64,000 bases of DNA from Saprospiraceae bacterium (GCA_020848695.1 JADLHT010000015.1:103421-167420), one strand, 5' to 3'. Shown: positions 26,492-35,919, numbered from the stretch's first letter. Notes: generated by a model not told the origin, from the letters alone. Made by a program: numbers and translations.

Positions 26492-27089
26492 AATAATTTT
26501 CTTCTTATCGATATTCATTCTGGGAATTCAGTGCAAACAGAAAACCCTTCCGATTATTGGAATACCATCTGAAGTAAACGGAATTAAAACTTACCCAAAA
26601 ATTCCAGAATTTTCTTATTTGAATCAGGACAGTCAGCTCGTTCAATTAAAAGATTTAAAAAATAAGATCCACTTAGCATGTTTTTTCTTTACATCCTGTC
26701 CAACCATATGTCCTAAAGTAATGAGAAACATGGGAAGAATTGCTGAGGAAAACTTGAATAACCAAAATATTGCTTATCTCTGTTTTTCCTTAGATTTTAA
26801 AAGAGATTCAATTTCACGCTTGAAAGATTACTATTCTAAAATTGGATTTACTTACTCGAACTTTTATCTTCTTCGAGGAAATTCTCCTAACGACACCAAG
26901 GATCTTGCTCAAAATTATCTAAGTGTAGCCAGTGATGATCCAGAAGCCCCTGGAGGGATTAATCACAGTGGCTGGATTTTATTGATTGATAAAGATAATC
27001 ATATCAGGTCCTATGCAGACGGCACAAATGATACCGAAGTTGACCGATTGTTGTCGGACCTCAAAATCTTACTCTCTGAAATGCATTGA
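26445..27089 (+). CDS. SCO-family copper/redox lipoprotein
   Basis: Thioredoxin-fold protein of 214 residues of the SCO1/SenC family, which delivers copper to the CuA site of cytochrome c oxidase or reduces it. Copper ligands are visible: two cysteines in TSCPTICPK and the histidine in GGINHSGW. The N-terminus is a lipoprotein signal (FILGIQCKQ). The only upstream ATG gives a 47-nt overlap with tilS; a TTG eight codons later would reduce it and still keep the signal. It is followed by a cytochrome c gene with a 4-nt ATGA overlap, consistent with shared work in respiration. Confidence 0.85.
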   Translation: MQQKIITLLSLIRSTRIIFFLSIFILGIQCKQKTLPIIGIPSEVNGIKTYPKIPEFSYLNQDSQLVQLKDLKNKIHLACFFFTSCPTICPKVMRNMGRIAEENLNNQNIAYLCFSLDFKRDSISRLKDYYSKIGFTYSNFYLLRGNSPNDTKDLAQNYLSVASDDPEAPGGINHSGWILLIDKDNHIRSYADGTNDTEVDRLLSDLKILLSEMH

Positions 27090-27502
27090 TGTTGGTCTTA
27101 AAGAAAATCTTATACTTAACGATTACTTCAGTATTCTTTTCCTTTTTATTTCAATTCTGTAAGTATTCTACAGAAAATTACAAGGAAGGCAAAAAATTAT
27201 ATATTTCTTCTTGTTCTTCCTGTCATGGTGAAAATGCTGAAGGATTGGGAAAATGGTATCCTCCTATAAATAATGCTCAACTCATTCTACAAAATAGAAA
27301 CAATCTTCCATTATGGATACGTTTCGGGATTTATAGTGATTCAAGTCATCGATTTAAAACTCAACTCGGAATAGCAGATATGCCGGAACATCCTCATTTA
27401 AATAACATCGATATCTGCAATATTTTAAATTTCCTGAATGATCAATTCTGGAAACAATCGCCTTATTCCATTCAAGAAGTAAACTCTATATTAAAACTGT
27501 AA
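27086..27502 (+). CDS. Class I c-type cytochrome, membrane-anchored
   Basis: 138-residue protein with one heme c site CSSCH (about residues 42-46), a following GENAEGLGKWYPPI loop and an axial methionine candidate in IADMPEHPHL. The N-terminal hydrophobic segment (LYLTITSVFFSFLFQFCKYS) is a signal peptide or lipobox-like anchor. It overlaps the SCO gene by 4 nt and ends just before a hairpin. Likely an electron carrier to an oxidase; the partner is not in the window, though ccmB and ccmC for heme attachment are 25 kb away. Confidence 0.85.
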   Translation: MMLVLKKILYLTITSVFFSFLFQFCKYSTENYKEGKKLYISSCSSCHGENAEGLGKWYPPINNAQLILQNRNNLPLWIRFGIYSDSSHRFKTQLGIADMPEHPHLNNIDICNILNFLNDQFWKQSPYSIQEVNSILKL

Positions 27503-27509
27503 ATAAAAA

Positions 27510-27537
27510 TGCTTGATAATATTTCTATTATCAAGCA
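27510..27537. terminator. Bidirectional intrinsic terminator between cytochrome c and a minus-strand lipoprotein
   Basis: A 12-bp perfect stem, TGCTTGATAATA (27510-27521) with TATTATCAAGCA (27526-27537), closes a 4-nt loop. On the minus strand it is followed by ATTTTTATTT, a good U-tract, so it terminates the lipoprotein gene that ends at 27564; on the plus strand it lies 8 nt after the cytochrome stop. Confidence 0.8.
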
Positions 27538-27563
27538 CATTATTCCAATTTGTAGGTTATTTC

Positions 27564-27884
27564 TTACTGCTGATGATAGGCAGCATTATGCACCATGGTC
27601 GTTCCGCATTTTGCACAAGCCGTAGCACCACCACCACCGCCAGGGCAACCTTTAGGACAGGTAAAATGCCAAACCCCTTTGGCGTTTTGAGGAGGATCAG
27701 AGCTTTGAGGAGCTGTAGTAGGTGTAAAGTTTGCAGGAACGTTTGCATCAACCGGAGCTGGAGTTGCAGCTGGTTGTGTCGTAGTAGCTTCAGGAGCAGC
27801 TGATTCACTTGCAGGCTTACTATCAGATTTACAGGCAATCGTTACGAGTAAGCTAAAGATACTTAAATAAAATATTTTTTTCAT
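27564..27884 (-). CDS. Small lipoprotein with cysteine-rich, probably metal-binding tail
   Basis: 106 residues: a lipoprotein signal (LLVTIACKSD), a Pro/Ala/Thr-rich linker at about 22-68, and a short C-terminal cysteine cluster FTCPKGCPGGGGGATACAKC (about 75-94) followed by GTTMVHN. The four cysteines in CxxxC...CxxC resemble a zinc ribbon or heavy-metal-binding stub as found in Bacteroidota proteins near copper and cytochrome genes. The linker is thought to hold the module off the outer membrane. It ends at the bidirectional terminator. The metal is unknown. Confidence 0.75.
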   Translation of the reverse strand: MKKIFYLSIFSLLVTIACKSDSKPASESAAPEATTTQPAATPAPVDANVPANFTPTTAPQSSDPPQNAKGVWHFTCPKGCPGGGGGATACAKCGTTMVHNAAYHQQ

Positions 27885-27940
27885 TTCAAAAATTTTGCTA
27901 AAAATACGAACATATTATGAAAAGTCAAGATATTTTTTTT

Positions 27941-30172
27941 TTAGAAATGAAGACTTACTGCTAGAGAAGGTAGTATTGGCAACTGATTTACTCTTGTATT
28001 TCGTACCACATTGAAATAAAAAATGTTATTTCGATCTAATGCATTGGTAACAGATGCAGTTATTTCTAAGTTAACATATTTAGTAAAATCAATTCTTCTT
28101 TTAATGGAATAATCAACTCTATGGTAATAAGGTAATCTTCCGGAGTTGATCTTATCGGAATAGACGACACCAATCTGTGGATTATCGATTCCAAAGTTGG
28201 TTTCAATACCATTCTCCAGCCTGTATTCACCAATAAAACCCTGAACTTTGGTAAAGGCAAAACCAGAACCCATATTATATCTCAGACCAGTCTCCCAGCA
28301 TTTTGCCCTGCCCCAGTTATAATCCAGCACGAGATTAAGGTTATGTCTTCTGTCAAACAATGCCGGAAATTTCTGAACCCCGTCATCCCGATTGACGTAA
28401 CCTAAAGAATAACCTAACCAGACTCTCCAATTAACCCATCGAGCATTTACCAGAAAATCGATACCATAAGAATTACCGGTTTCTTTAACATAAGCAGGTT
28501 CTATAGATGTTCTTCTGTTTCGATTCAAATTGTACAATGAATTAAATTTTTTATAATAAGTCTCTATGTTTAATGTAATATTTTGCCTGACATCAATTTC
28601 CGTTCCTGCAATGGCGTGTGATCCATAAATCAAATCAGGCGAGGTGAGAAAACCAACAAAAAGATTCACTATATCTCTTTCACTTACTGAACTCATGAGG
28701 TTTTGAGAATAGAGTCCTCCGGCAAGTTTAAGCCTGAGTCTGGGATGCAGATTGTATTTCATCCCAAATCTGGGCTCAACATTTAGCCTACTGATTGATG
28801 CATAATACTGAAATCGAATACTTGGATCAAATACAAATTTTTTCGAAGTGTATCGATGTTTAATATATCCTGCAATCTCAGTGTTATTGTCTTCTTGTGC
28901 TACAGGAACTTTTAAAAAATTTGTAAACTTAAAATCGGTAGAATATGCATTAAACTCGATACCGTATTTTGTTTCAGAATTTCTACCAAAAAATGTAAAA
29001 TCTATATTTGACAAAACTCCTTTAATTCTGCTACTGCGTGGTGATGATTGTGATTCATCCAAAAAAATCTTATAGTCAGAATAAGCAATATTACCCCCAA
29101 CAATTAAGCCTGAATTACTTGGTATTAATTTAAAATTAGCACCAGCTCCGGTAGCTTTCCAATCAAGATTGGCCAGTCCGGGATATTTTACCTGATCTGT
29201 AAAATTAAAACCAAATAAATTTAAAAAACTCCCATTACTTGAGATTGTTGAAATTTTTCCATAGACGTCTTGAAAGCTAAAAGGTAGATTTCCAGTCAAT
29301 GAATCCAATGCGTATTTGTATAGTGATCTTGAAGTTTGATCGATATACGACTTTTTCGCAGTCAGCAAAAAAGAAGTACTTGAGTTTTTATCCTCACTGT
29401 ATTTTATTATAGGACCTTCCAATAAGGCCTTTGCCATAAACGGACTTCCACTCAAAATACCACTAAAACGTTTTTTATTTCCTTCACGAGTTTTTAAATC
29501 AACAATTGCTGATACTCTACCCCCATATTCAGCACCAAAACCTCCAGTGAGTACATCCGCACTTCTAATTATCTCAGTTTCAAATACAGAAAAAATTCCG
29601 ATCGAATGAAAAGGGTTAAAAACAGTCATTCCATCCAGAAGTATCCTGTTTTGTACCGGACTTCCGCCTCTAATGTAAATTTGACCTCCCTGGTCACCGG
29701 TAGTAATTACACCGGGAATAATCTGTAAATATTGTGCAATATCAGGTTCTCCTCCTGTAGAGGGTAGTGATTTAATTTCTTTGGGAGTTATAGTAATGGT
29801 CGAAACCTTTACTTCTGTCCGAGCCTGCTCTTTTTCTGCTGAAATACTTACTTCATTAAGGCTAACTCCAGATTCTTTAAGATTAAAATTTTTATTAAGA
29901 AACTGACCATTTTTTAAACTGATATTTGAGTAAGCGCTGTCATAGCCAATAAAACTTGCGAATATCAAATAATCTCCGGCCGGGATTGAACTAATATTAT
30001 AAAAACCACTCTCATCGGTTATTGCACCAAACTTGGTGCCTTTGACATGAACAACAACATATGGAATTGGATCCCCGGTCTCTTGATCATATACATGCCC
30101 CCGGATATCCGCTTTTTGACCATTTGAAATACTAAGTACCAAACTCCAAATCAATAGATATATATACCTCAT
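27941..30172 (-). CDS. TonB-dependent receptor with carboxypeptidase-like N-terminal domain
   Basis: Outer-membrane receptor of 743 residues for energised uptake of an unknown ligand. Signal peptide to about residue 18; carboxypeptidase-regulatory-like domain at about 22-105 (IRGHVYDQETGDPIPYVVVHV, IPAGDYLIFASFIGYDSA); plug domain at about 115-235 (IAQYLQIIPGVITTGDQ, IYIRGGSPVQNRILLDGM, GGFGAEYGGRVSAIVDLKTR); then a beta-barrel ending LPSLAVSLHF. It is shorter than SusC-type receptors and has no SusD partner, so a glycan-uptake role is not supported. A TAGCTTTG -7 box lies 18 nt upstream. Confidence 0.88.
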   Translation of the reverse strand: MRYIYLLIWSLVLSISNGQKADIRGHVYDQETGDPIPYVVVHVKGTKFGAITDESGFYNISSIPAGDYLIFASFIGYDSAYSNISLKNGQFLNKNFNLKESGVSLNEVSISAEKEQARTEVKVSTITITPKEIKSLPSTGGEPDIAQYLQIIPGVITTGDQGGQIYIRGGSPVQNRILLDGMTVFNPFHSIGIFSVFETEIIRSADVLTGGFGAEYGGRVSAIVDLKTREGNKKRFSGILSGSPFMAKALLEGPIIKYSEDKNSSTSFLLTAKKSYIDQTSRSLYKYALDSLTGNLPFSFQDVYGKISTISSNGSFLNLFGFNFTDQVKYPGLANLDWKATGAGANFKLIPSNSGLIVGGNIAYSDYKIFLDESQSSPRSSRIKGVLSNIDFTFFGRNSETKYGIEFNAYSTDFKFTNFLKVPVAQEDNNTEIAGYIKHRYTSKKFVFDPSIRFQYYASISRLNVEPRFGMKYNLHPRLRLKLAGGLYSQNLMSSVSERDIVNLFVGFLTSPDLIYGSHAIAGTEIDVRQNITLNIETYYKKFNSLYNLNRNRRTSIEPAYVKETGNSYGIDFLVNARWVNWRVWLGYSLGYVNRDDGVQKFPALFDRRHNLNLVLDYNWGRAKCWETGLRYNMGSGFAFTKVQGFIGEYRLENGIETNFGIDNPQIGVVYSDKINSGRLPYYHRVDYSIKRRIDFTKYVNLEITASVTNALDRNNIFYFNVVRNTRVNQLPILPSLAVSLHF

Positions 30173-30190
30173 ATAACTTTAAAACGGCCA

Positions 30191-30198
30191 CAAAGCTA
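30191..30198 (-). promoter_or_regulatory. TAnnTTTG -7 promoter box for the TonB-dependent receptor
   Basis: Read on the minus strand, TAGCTTTG matches the -7 consensus and lies 18 nt before the ATG at 30172. The same eight bases occur upstream of the OmpA gene. The rest of the intergenic stretch 30173-30439 is AT-rich and shows no other feature to me. Confidence 0.55.
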
Positions 30199-30439
30199 AA
30201 CTATTGATCGTAAAAGTTAAATTTTAGCGAATAATTTTGAATTTGACTTAAACAAGAGGACTTACTGAATCATTCTATTAAACCAAATGAAGTTGAAATT
30301 GCAATAAATTAAATTTAAACTTTGAAATGAATAATTACCAATTGAATTTGATTTGAATCAAGAACAAATTCTTAATTAATGAAAGCAAAATATTCGCATC
30401 GATACTCAATCATTTTAAATAAAGTACAACTAGTAAAAA

Positions 30440-31291
30440 ATGGATCTAAAATTTACTCAGCTTAGAGATCAACAGAAAGCTGATTGGAATAAATTTTCCA
30501 ATGGCTGGAAAAAATGGGATAATATTATCATGGATTTTTTGAAACCAATTGGAGAACAAATTACTTATGCACTTAAGCTTAAATCATCTGACATTGTATT
30601 AGATATCGCCGGGGGAACAGGTGAGCCAGGTATAAGCATTGCGCAATTCTTATCAGAAGGAAAAGTAGTAATTACAGATTTATCTGAAAACATGATAGAA
30701 ATAGCAAAAGAAAATGCCAGAAAAAAAGAAATAAAGAATGTAGAATTCCTCGCTTGCGATGTTTGTGAGTTGCCCTTTCCTGACAATTCTTTTGACGCAA
30801 TCAGTTGTCGCTTTGGATTTATGTTTTTCCCGGATTTGCATTTGGCAGCAATTGAAATTTTTAGAGTATTAAAACCGGGTGGCCGAATTGCTGTCTCTGT
30901 TTGGAATGTACCGGAAAAGAACTATTGGTTATCTGTGATGGGAGAATGCATTAAACGCAATTTAGAATTGCCATCTCCATCTCCCGAAGCACCGGGCATA
31001 TTCAGATGTTCCCCTAGCGGAATGATGGCTGAGCTATTTAGGAAAGTAGGTTTAAAAAACATTTTAGAAAAAGAAGTCCCTCTAATACTAAATTCGGAAA
31101 CAATTGACAATTACTGGAATATGCAAATTGAAATTGCAGCACCTGTTGTTGCTGCATTAAGTAAGGTTGATGATTCCACAAAAAAACAAATTAAAACCGA
31201 AGTATATGAGGCTATCAAACAAAGATATACGGATGGATCCATTAAATTGGACGCTAGTTCACTACTCGTTTCTGGTGAAAAAATAAATTAA
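30440..31291 (+). CDS. Class I SAM-dependent methyltransferase, UbiE/MenG-like
   Basis: 283-residue Rossmann-fold methyltransferase. SAM motif I VLDIAGGTGEPGI (about 52-64), an acidic ribose-binding VVITDLSENMIEIA, motif II CDVCELPFPDNSFDAISCRFGF and motif III RVLKPGGRIAVSVW match the Methyltransf_11/UbiE group. The length and the extended C-terminus fit small-molecule methyltransferases rather than MenG itself. It stands alone on the plus strand, so no substrate can be inferred from neighbours. Confidence 0.82.
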   Translation: MDLKFTQLRDQQKADWNKFSNGWKKWDNIIMDFLKPIGEQITYALKLKSSDIVLDIAGGTGEPGISIAQFLSEGKVVITDLSENMIEIAKENARKKEIKNVEFLACDVCELPFPDNSFDAISCRFGFMFFPDLHLAAIEIFRVLKPGGRIAVSVWNVPEKNYWLSVMGECIKRNLELPSPSPEAPGIFRCSPSGMMAELFRKVGLKNILEKEVPLILNSETIDNYWNMQIEIAAPVVAALSKVDDSTKKQIKTEVYEAIKQRYTDGSIKLDASSLLVSGEKIN

Positions 31292-31345
31292 ATTCAGACC
31301 AGAATCGCACAACAATCTCTAATCCATCTAACAATATCCAGGTAA

Positions 31346-31867
31346 CTAAGAATTCAACAAATCTTTACTTAACTTGGCTTCAGAAGGTTTTATCTTTCCG
31401 CTTTGCAACAATCGAAACTCACGTCGAATCGCCGCCGCATCCCACATCTCTTTTTCTTCATCTGTCTCAGCAATAGCCTGAGGAATTAACTTCGGTCTCA
31501 TAGTTCGGTCATCCAAGGCAACAAAAGTAAAGTAAGCTTGATTAGATTTTCTATTATCGTTAGTCTTGATGTTGGTAGTAAGGACTTCAACATATAATTC
31601 CAGAGATGTACTAAAAGTTCTGGAAACTCTTGCTTTAATGGTTACGATATCTCCCAACTTTATAGGTTCTGTAAAAGTCAGATGATCTACGCTTACAGTA
31701 ACTACATTTGACTCGCAATGCCTCGAAGCACATATCCCACATGCAATATCCATTAAGCGCATAAGATTACCACCCATTAAATTACCTAATAAATTAGTGT
31801 CATTTGGAAAAACCAATTCTGTCATTTGAGTAGAGGAATCTGAAATTTTCTTTGTTAATACTTTCAT
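31346..31867 (-). CDS. Acyl-CoA thioesterase, hotdog fold
   Basis: 173-residue protein of the YciA/BACH type that hydrolyses acyl-CoA. The hotdog core shows TELVFPNDTNLLGNLMGGNL, MRLMDIACGICASRHC (helix with the catalytic-region aspartate) and VSVDHLTFTEPIKLGD. A C-terminal helix rich in charged residues follows. It begins one base after the lipB stop codon and is likely in an operon with it. Confidence 0.85.
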   Translation of the reverse strand: MKVLTKKISDSSTQMTELVFPNDTNLLGNLMGGNLMRLMDIACGICASRHCESNVVTVSVDHLTFTEPIKLGDIVTIKARVSRTFSTSLELYVEVLTTNIKTNDNRKSNQAYFTFVALDDRTMRPKLIPQAIAETDEEKEMWDAAAIRREFRLLQSGKIKPSEAKLSKDLLNS

Positions 31868-31868
31868 T

Positions 31869-32588
31869 TTATAAACTATATTCTTTTAATTCAAATAATT
31901 CTAAAAAATATTTTGTAAAAAGATTTTTTACATCTTCCATATTCACTTTATACCCTAATTCCTTCTCCAAAGAGCTAACTGTTTTTTCTTTAGATGAAAT
32001 ACCGCAGGGTATAATATGATTAAAATAATTAAGATCTGAATTAACATTGAAGGCAAGTCCATGTAAACTAACCCATCTGGAAAGATGCACACCAATAGCG
32101 CATATTTTTCTTGGCATTTTGGACTCTTTATCTAACCAAACTCCTGTTAGCCCCTCAATTCTTTCTGCATTCAATTTAAATTGTTCTAGAACTTTAATAA
32201 TACATTCTTCCAAGGTCCGTACATAACGATGGACATCTGTAAATAATTTATCCAAATCCAGAATTGGATATGCAACCAATTGGCCTGGGCCGTGATAGGT
32301 AATATCACCCCCTCTATTGATCTTATGGAAACTTGCATTAATAGAAGCCAAATTCTCGGAATCAATTACTAAATTTTCTTCTTTTCCTGACTTCCCCAAG
32401 GTATATACGTGCGGATGTTCACATAGAATCAAGCAATGAGTTAATTCAAAAGCAGAAGGATTATTCCGCTTTTGCTCGATAAGTTGTTGATGAATATCTG
32501 TCTGATACTTCCAGGCTTGTTCATAGTCGATATATCCTAAATCTATAATTCTCAGGGAATTAAAGTCATTTTGCCTCTTAAACTCCAA
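31869..32588 (-). CDS. lipB: Octanoyltransferase (lipoate biosynthesis)
   Basis: Moves octanoyl from acyl carrier protein to the lipoyl domains of dehydrogenase complexes. The family signature RGGDITYHGPGQLVAYPILD is at about 93-112, the catalytic lysine is in RKICAIGVHLSRWVSLHG (K161) and the catalytic cysteine in IIPCGI (C195). Length 239 is normal. It is followed directly by the thioesterase gene. It is divergent from the secreted thioredoxin-dockerin gene with 38 nt between starts. No lipA is seen in the window. Confidence 0.92.
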   Translation of the reverse strand: MEFKRQNDFNSLRIIDLGYIDYEQAWKYQTDIHQQLIEQKRNNPSAFELTHCLILCEHPHVYTLGKSGKEENLVIDSENLASINASFHKINRGGDITYHGPGQLVAYPILDLDKLFTDVHRYVRTLEECIIKVLEQFKLNAERIEGLTGVWLDKESKMPRKICAIGVHLSRWVSLHGLAFNVNSDLNYFNHIIPCGISSKEKTVSSLEKELGYKVNMEDVKNLFTKYFLELFELKEYSL

Positions 32589-32599
32589 AACTTATGTAT

Positions 32600-32607
32600 T
32601 ATCTTTG
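32600..32607 (+). promoter_or_regulatory. TAnnTTTG -7 promoter box for the thioredoxin-dockerin gene
   Basis: TATCTTTG matches the -7 consensus and lies 19 nt before the ATG at 32627, leaving a leader of about ten to fifteen nucleotides. Confidence 0.55.
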
Positions 32608-32626
32608 TTCAATAAACAATGGATAA

Positions 32627-34318
32627 ATGAAAAAGTTATTCTTCTCTCTCCTCCTTCCTTTATCAATTTTCGCAGCCAAAGCTCCTGACTTTACGGTTAC
32701 AGATTACAACAATAAAACACATAGACTTTACGAAGATTACCTAAACAAAGAAAAGGTTGTAGTTCTAAAAATTTTCTTTGTAGATTGTCCACCCTGCAAT
32801 ACAATAGCTCCTTTTATCCAACCCACTTATCTCAAATGGGGAGCAGGAACAGGTCGTGTTCAGTTTTTTGAACTTTCGACAATGGGAATAGATAATAATG
32901 CTTATGTAAAAACCTATGCAAACAAATATGGAATCACCTGTCCCAGTGTAGGAAGTGATGGAGGTTCACTTGCTGCCGTAGCTCCTTATAAAGACAATAA
33001 GACTTTCGGTCCCTGGTATGGAACGCCAACTTTTGTCGTAATAGCTCCTAATGGAGAAGTAAATTACGGAGTTCAATTCAGCAAGTCAAATATGGTTTCT
33101 TTGGATACAGCTATTGCACGCGCATTAAGGGTATCAAGCGGAGGCCCCGGCGGTGGAGATTTATGCAATGATTCGTTTGATATTAAAGTATTGAATCCCA
33201 TAGTACCGTATAAAACGGTGACCTATGATCTATACAATAACTCAAATCCAAAGTACGACCTTCTTAACAATCAATATAAATGTGAATTCTTCTACCCTGC
33301 TTATAAAGATAATTATGTAGTAGGACTTGAAGCGACTACGGAAAGTGGGGCTTATGATTTAAACGTATCAACTGCAGACATTCTGATGATTCAAAAATAC
33401 ATTTTAAGTATTTCTAATTTAAATAATCTACAAATTGCTTTAGCAGATGTTAACAATAATGGAACTATCAGCGCATCTGATATCAGTGAAATCAGAAAAG
33501 TAATTCTCGGCTTGAAAACTAAGTTTCCCAATGGAAAAAATATTGGATGGTCATACAATCCAAAAGGATTTACAAATGGCGGACTAACGGTTAGAGTTAA
33601 TAAATTAATTGATGATGCCAATAATGAATTTGGATTTGGCCGATACGGAGATGTTTCCGGCGCTGCAAAATTGCAGTCAACATCTCAAACCCGATCAACA
33701 GATGAAATACTTTTTAACATAGAAGTAAGCAAGGACAAAGACGGACTGTTCTTGTACCGCATTACACCTGATCATGACATAGAATTAATTTGCTTAGAGT
33801 CTAAATTGGGAGCTAATCTTTCAGATATTTACGAATTCAGCGCAAATCCAAAACTAACCGGATTCTCAACTAAGAATTATTACTTCAACGAAAATGCAGC
33901 AATTGAACCATCGCTTAATATTGTGTATTGCAATGAAAGCACAAATTCATGCAGATTTAAAAAAGGCGAGACAATATTTAGCTTTAAAAGCAAACAATAT
34001 TCACAAATTCTCACAAACAAGAAGCAAGAAATAATCGATATATTTGAAAATTCTTTTGCAATAAAATACCAACAGAAATTTGTAAGCCATTCTTTAGTCG
34101 ATGTTCAAAGCCAATTCGATCAATTATTGATTTCAAGTGAACTTAAGATTGAAGATCTTAGCATCATCAACATAACTCAAAATTTTACTCAATCCTATAA
34201 AATTGGTAATCCTACTGCTTCTATCCGTACTGATAATTGGAACCCGGGAATTTACTTTATAAAAGTTAATTTTGAAAACGGCCAGAGCGAACTTAAGAAA
34301 TTCCTTATTGCAAATTAG
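32627..34318 (+). CDS. Secreted thioredoxin-fold protein with dockerin-like repeats and T9SS sorting domain
   Basis: 563 residues: signal peptide (MKKLFFSLLLPLSIFAAK), a thioredoxin/TlpA-like domain at about 20-165 with active-site DCPPC (C54, C57), a dockerin-type duplicated EF-hand region (YDLNVSTADILMIQKYIL and DVNNNGTISASDISEIRKVI, about 243-295), a beta-rich middle and a T9SS type A sorting domain over about the last 80 residues (WNPGIYFIKVNFENGQSELK). A thiol-disulfide module exported to the cell surface is unusual; the dockerin-like part could hold it to a cohesin-bearing partner, none of which is visible here. Convergent with the next gene, overlapping by 14 nt. Confidence 0.82.
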   Translation: MKKLFFSLLLPLSIFAAKAPDFTVTDYNNKTHRLYEDYLNKEKVVVLKIFFVDCPPCNTIAPFIQPTYLKWGAGTGRVQFFELSTMGIDNNAYVKTYANKYGITCPSVGSDGGSLAAVAPYKDNKTFGPWYGTPTFVVIAPNGEVNYGVQFSKSNMVSLDTAIARALRVSSGGPGGGDLCNDSFDIKVLNPIVPYKTVTYDLYNNSNPKYDLLNNQYKCEFFYPAYKDNYVVGLEATTESGAYDLNVSTADILMIQKYILSISNLNNLQIALADVNNNGTISASDISEIRKVILGLKTKFPNGKNIGWSYNPKGFTNGGLTVRVNKLIDDANNEFGFGRYGDVSGAAKLQSTSQTRSTDEILFNIEVSKDKDGLFLYRITPDHDIELICLESKLGANLSDIYEFSANPKLTGFSTKNYYFNENAAIEPSLNIVYCNESTNSCRFKKGETIFSFKSKQYSQILTNKKQEIIDIFENSFAIKYQQKFVSHSLVDVQSQFDQLLISSELKIEDLSIINITQNFTQSYKIGNPTASIRTDNWNPGIYFIKVNFENGQSELKKFLIAN

Positions 34319-35915
34319 TTTCTTTTCGAACAGAATCTAATTTGAGTAGATTAATTGCATTTGGCTTAATTCCAATAATGTTTTTTTGACAGAATAAAGC
34401 AATCTGATCATAGAATAAGAAAATAACCGGCGCTTCTTCAATTATAATCTGATTCATTTTTTGATACATCTCAATTCTTTTTTCAACCAGAGTTTCTTGC
34501 ATTGCTTTCTCATAAAGTGTATTGAATTTGATGTGGTTGAACCTTGTATAATTTGGTGGCGCTCCATTTAAGCCGTAAAAAACAGTTAAAAAACTTTCTT
34601 CATCTGGATAATCTGCAATCCAGGAAGCTCTAAACAACTCAAGATCTCCGCTTCTCATTTTTTCACGCAGCGTGGCGGTTTCCATTAATTCAATTTCAAC
34701 TTTTATCCCGATTTCCTGCCATTGCCTAGCTACGAAAGTGATCAAATCAAGATAATCCTTATTTGTATAAAGTTTCATTTTTTGATCTACTTCGGGAAGT
34801 TGATGATACTTTAATTTCTTTAGTAAAATTTTAGCCGAATCAGGCTTGTATGAGTACCCTCTGTTTTGTATTGAATCAAATGCCTTGAGACCTGGAGGAA
34901 TAAATCCTGAGTTGGCCATAATTCCGATACCAGACTTAAAACTTTTCAACATAGTCATTCGATCAATCGATAAATTCAGAACTTGACGGAAAGTCTTCTT
35001 ATGCAAAACATGAGTACTAGGTAAAATTGAAGGATTGACTCCAATATACTCGGTATTTAAAAAATATCCTTTGATAAATTGAATCAATTGATCACGGTCT
35101 TTTCTCAATTCTCCTTCCTTGGTGATTAGTTGAGGAGCAAAACTCGAATGTATGCCAGAAAAAAAATCGATTCTTTTCTTCATCAACTCAAGAAATGCAG
35201 TATTCCTATCTTCAATAAAACTAATCCTTATACCATCCAGATATGGCATACCCCTTTTAAAATAATTTTCGTTCTTAGATAAAAACATCCCTTGCCTGTC
35301 AATCCATTTCTTTAAATAGAATGGACCGGTTCCCACCGGATTTTCTCTGAATTTATCCTTATAATATTCCACTGCTTCCTTTGGAATTATACTGCAAAAG
35401 TGCATTGTCAATAGACTTGGCATCGGAGCAAATGCTTTTTTCAATTGCAGTTGAAAAGTGCTGTCATTAATAACCTTAAATGCATCGAGAGAGTCCACTT
35501 TATCCAAAAATATCCATCGTCCCGGAGCACTTAACTTTGGATCTAGTAATCTATAAAAACTATAAGCAATATCACTACTAACGAATTTACGTGTTGTCAT
35601 TTCACCAAAGCATTCGTTATCAGAAAAAAATACATCTGTCCGCAAATGAAAAGTATATATCAATCCATCTTTAGACATTGAAAAGGACTTTGCCAATTCA
35701 GGAACAATTTTCAAAGAATCATTCAAATCCAATAATTGATTGTAAAGATGTTCACAGGCCCAGGAATTATTCTGCGTTTTTGCAAATGCGGGATCAAGAG
35801 AAGTTATTGAATTAGGTTGATTATAATGGAAAACTGATTTTTTAACGGAAGATTCTTTTTCCGGACTACAATTTAATAAAATCAGAGTAAAATAAAATAC
35901 AGATTTAATATTCAC
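34305..35915 (-). CDS. Peptide ABC transporter substrate-binding lipoprotein (SBP_bac_5)
   Basis: 536-residue family 5 extracytoplasmic solute-binding protein, like OppA/DppA. Lipoprotein signal LILLNCSPEK; then YNQPNSITSLDPAFAKTQNN, a typical start of the binding domain, and IVPELAKSFSMSKDGLIYTFHLR, NPVGTGPFYLKKW and YPDEESFLTVFYG. The start is a GTG, which lies 4 nt from a -7 promoter box, so the transcript is predicted to be leaderless. No transporter permease or ATPase genes are next to it, so it may work with genes elsewhere. The gene's end overlaps its neighbour's by 14 nt. Confidence 0.85.
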   Translation of the reverse strand: MNIKSVFYFTLILLNCSPEKESSVKKSVFHYNQPNSITSLDPAFAKTQNNSWACEHLYNQLLDLNDSLKIVPELAKSFSMSKDGLIYTFHLRTDVFFSDNECFGEMTTRKFVSSDIAYSFYRLLDPKLSAPGRWIFLDKVDSLDAFKVINDSTFQLQLKKAFAPMPSLLTMHFCSIIPKEAVEYYKDKFRENPVGTGPFYLKKWIDRQGMFLSKNENYFKRGMPYLDGIRISFIEDRNTAFLELMKKRIDFFSGIHSSFAPQLITKEGELRKDRDQLIQFIKGYFLNTEYIGVNPSILPSTHVLHKKTFRQVLNLSIDRMTMLKSFKSGIGIMANSGFIPPGLKAFDSIQNRGYSYKPDSAKILLKKLKYHQLPEVDQKMKLYTNKDYLDLITFVARQWQEIGIKVEIELMETATLREKMRSGDLELFRASWIADYPDEESFLTVFYGLNGAPPNYTRFNHIKFNTLYEKAMQETLVEKRIEMYQKMNQIIIEEAPVIFLFYDQIALFCQKNIIGIKPNAINLLKLDSVRKETNLQ

Positions 35916-35919
35916 CTAG

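Noticed and set aside
27513..27838. Frames on both strands over the cysteine-rich lipoprotein
   Set aside because: They are readings of the same GC-richer tract in wrong frames; the lipoprotein frame has a signal sequence and motif support.
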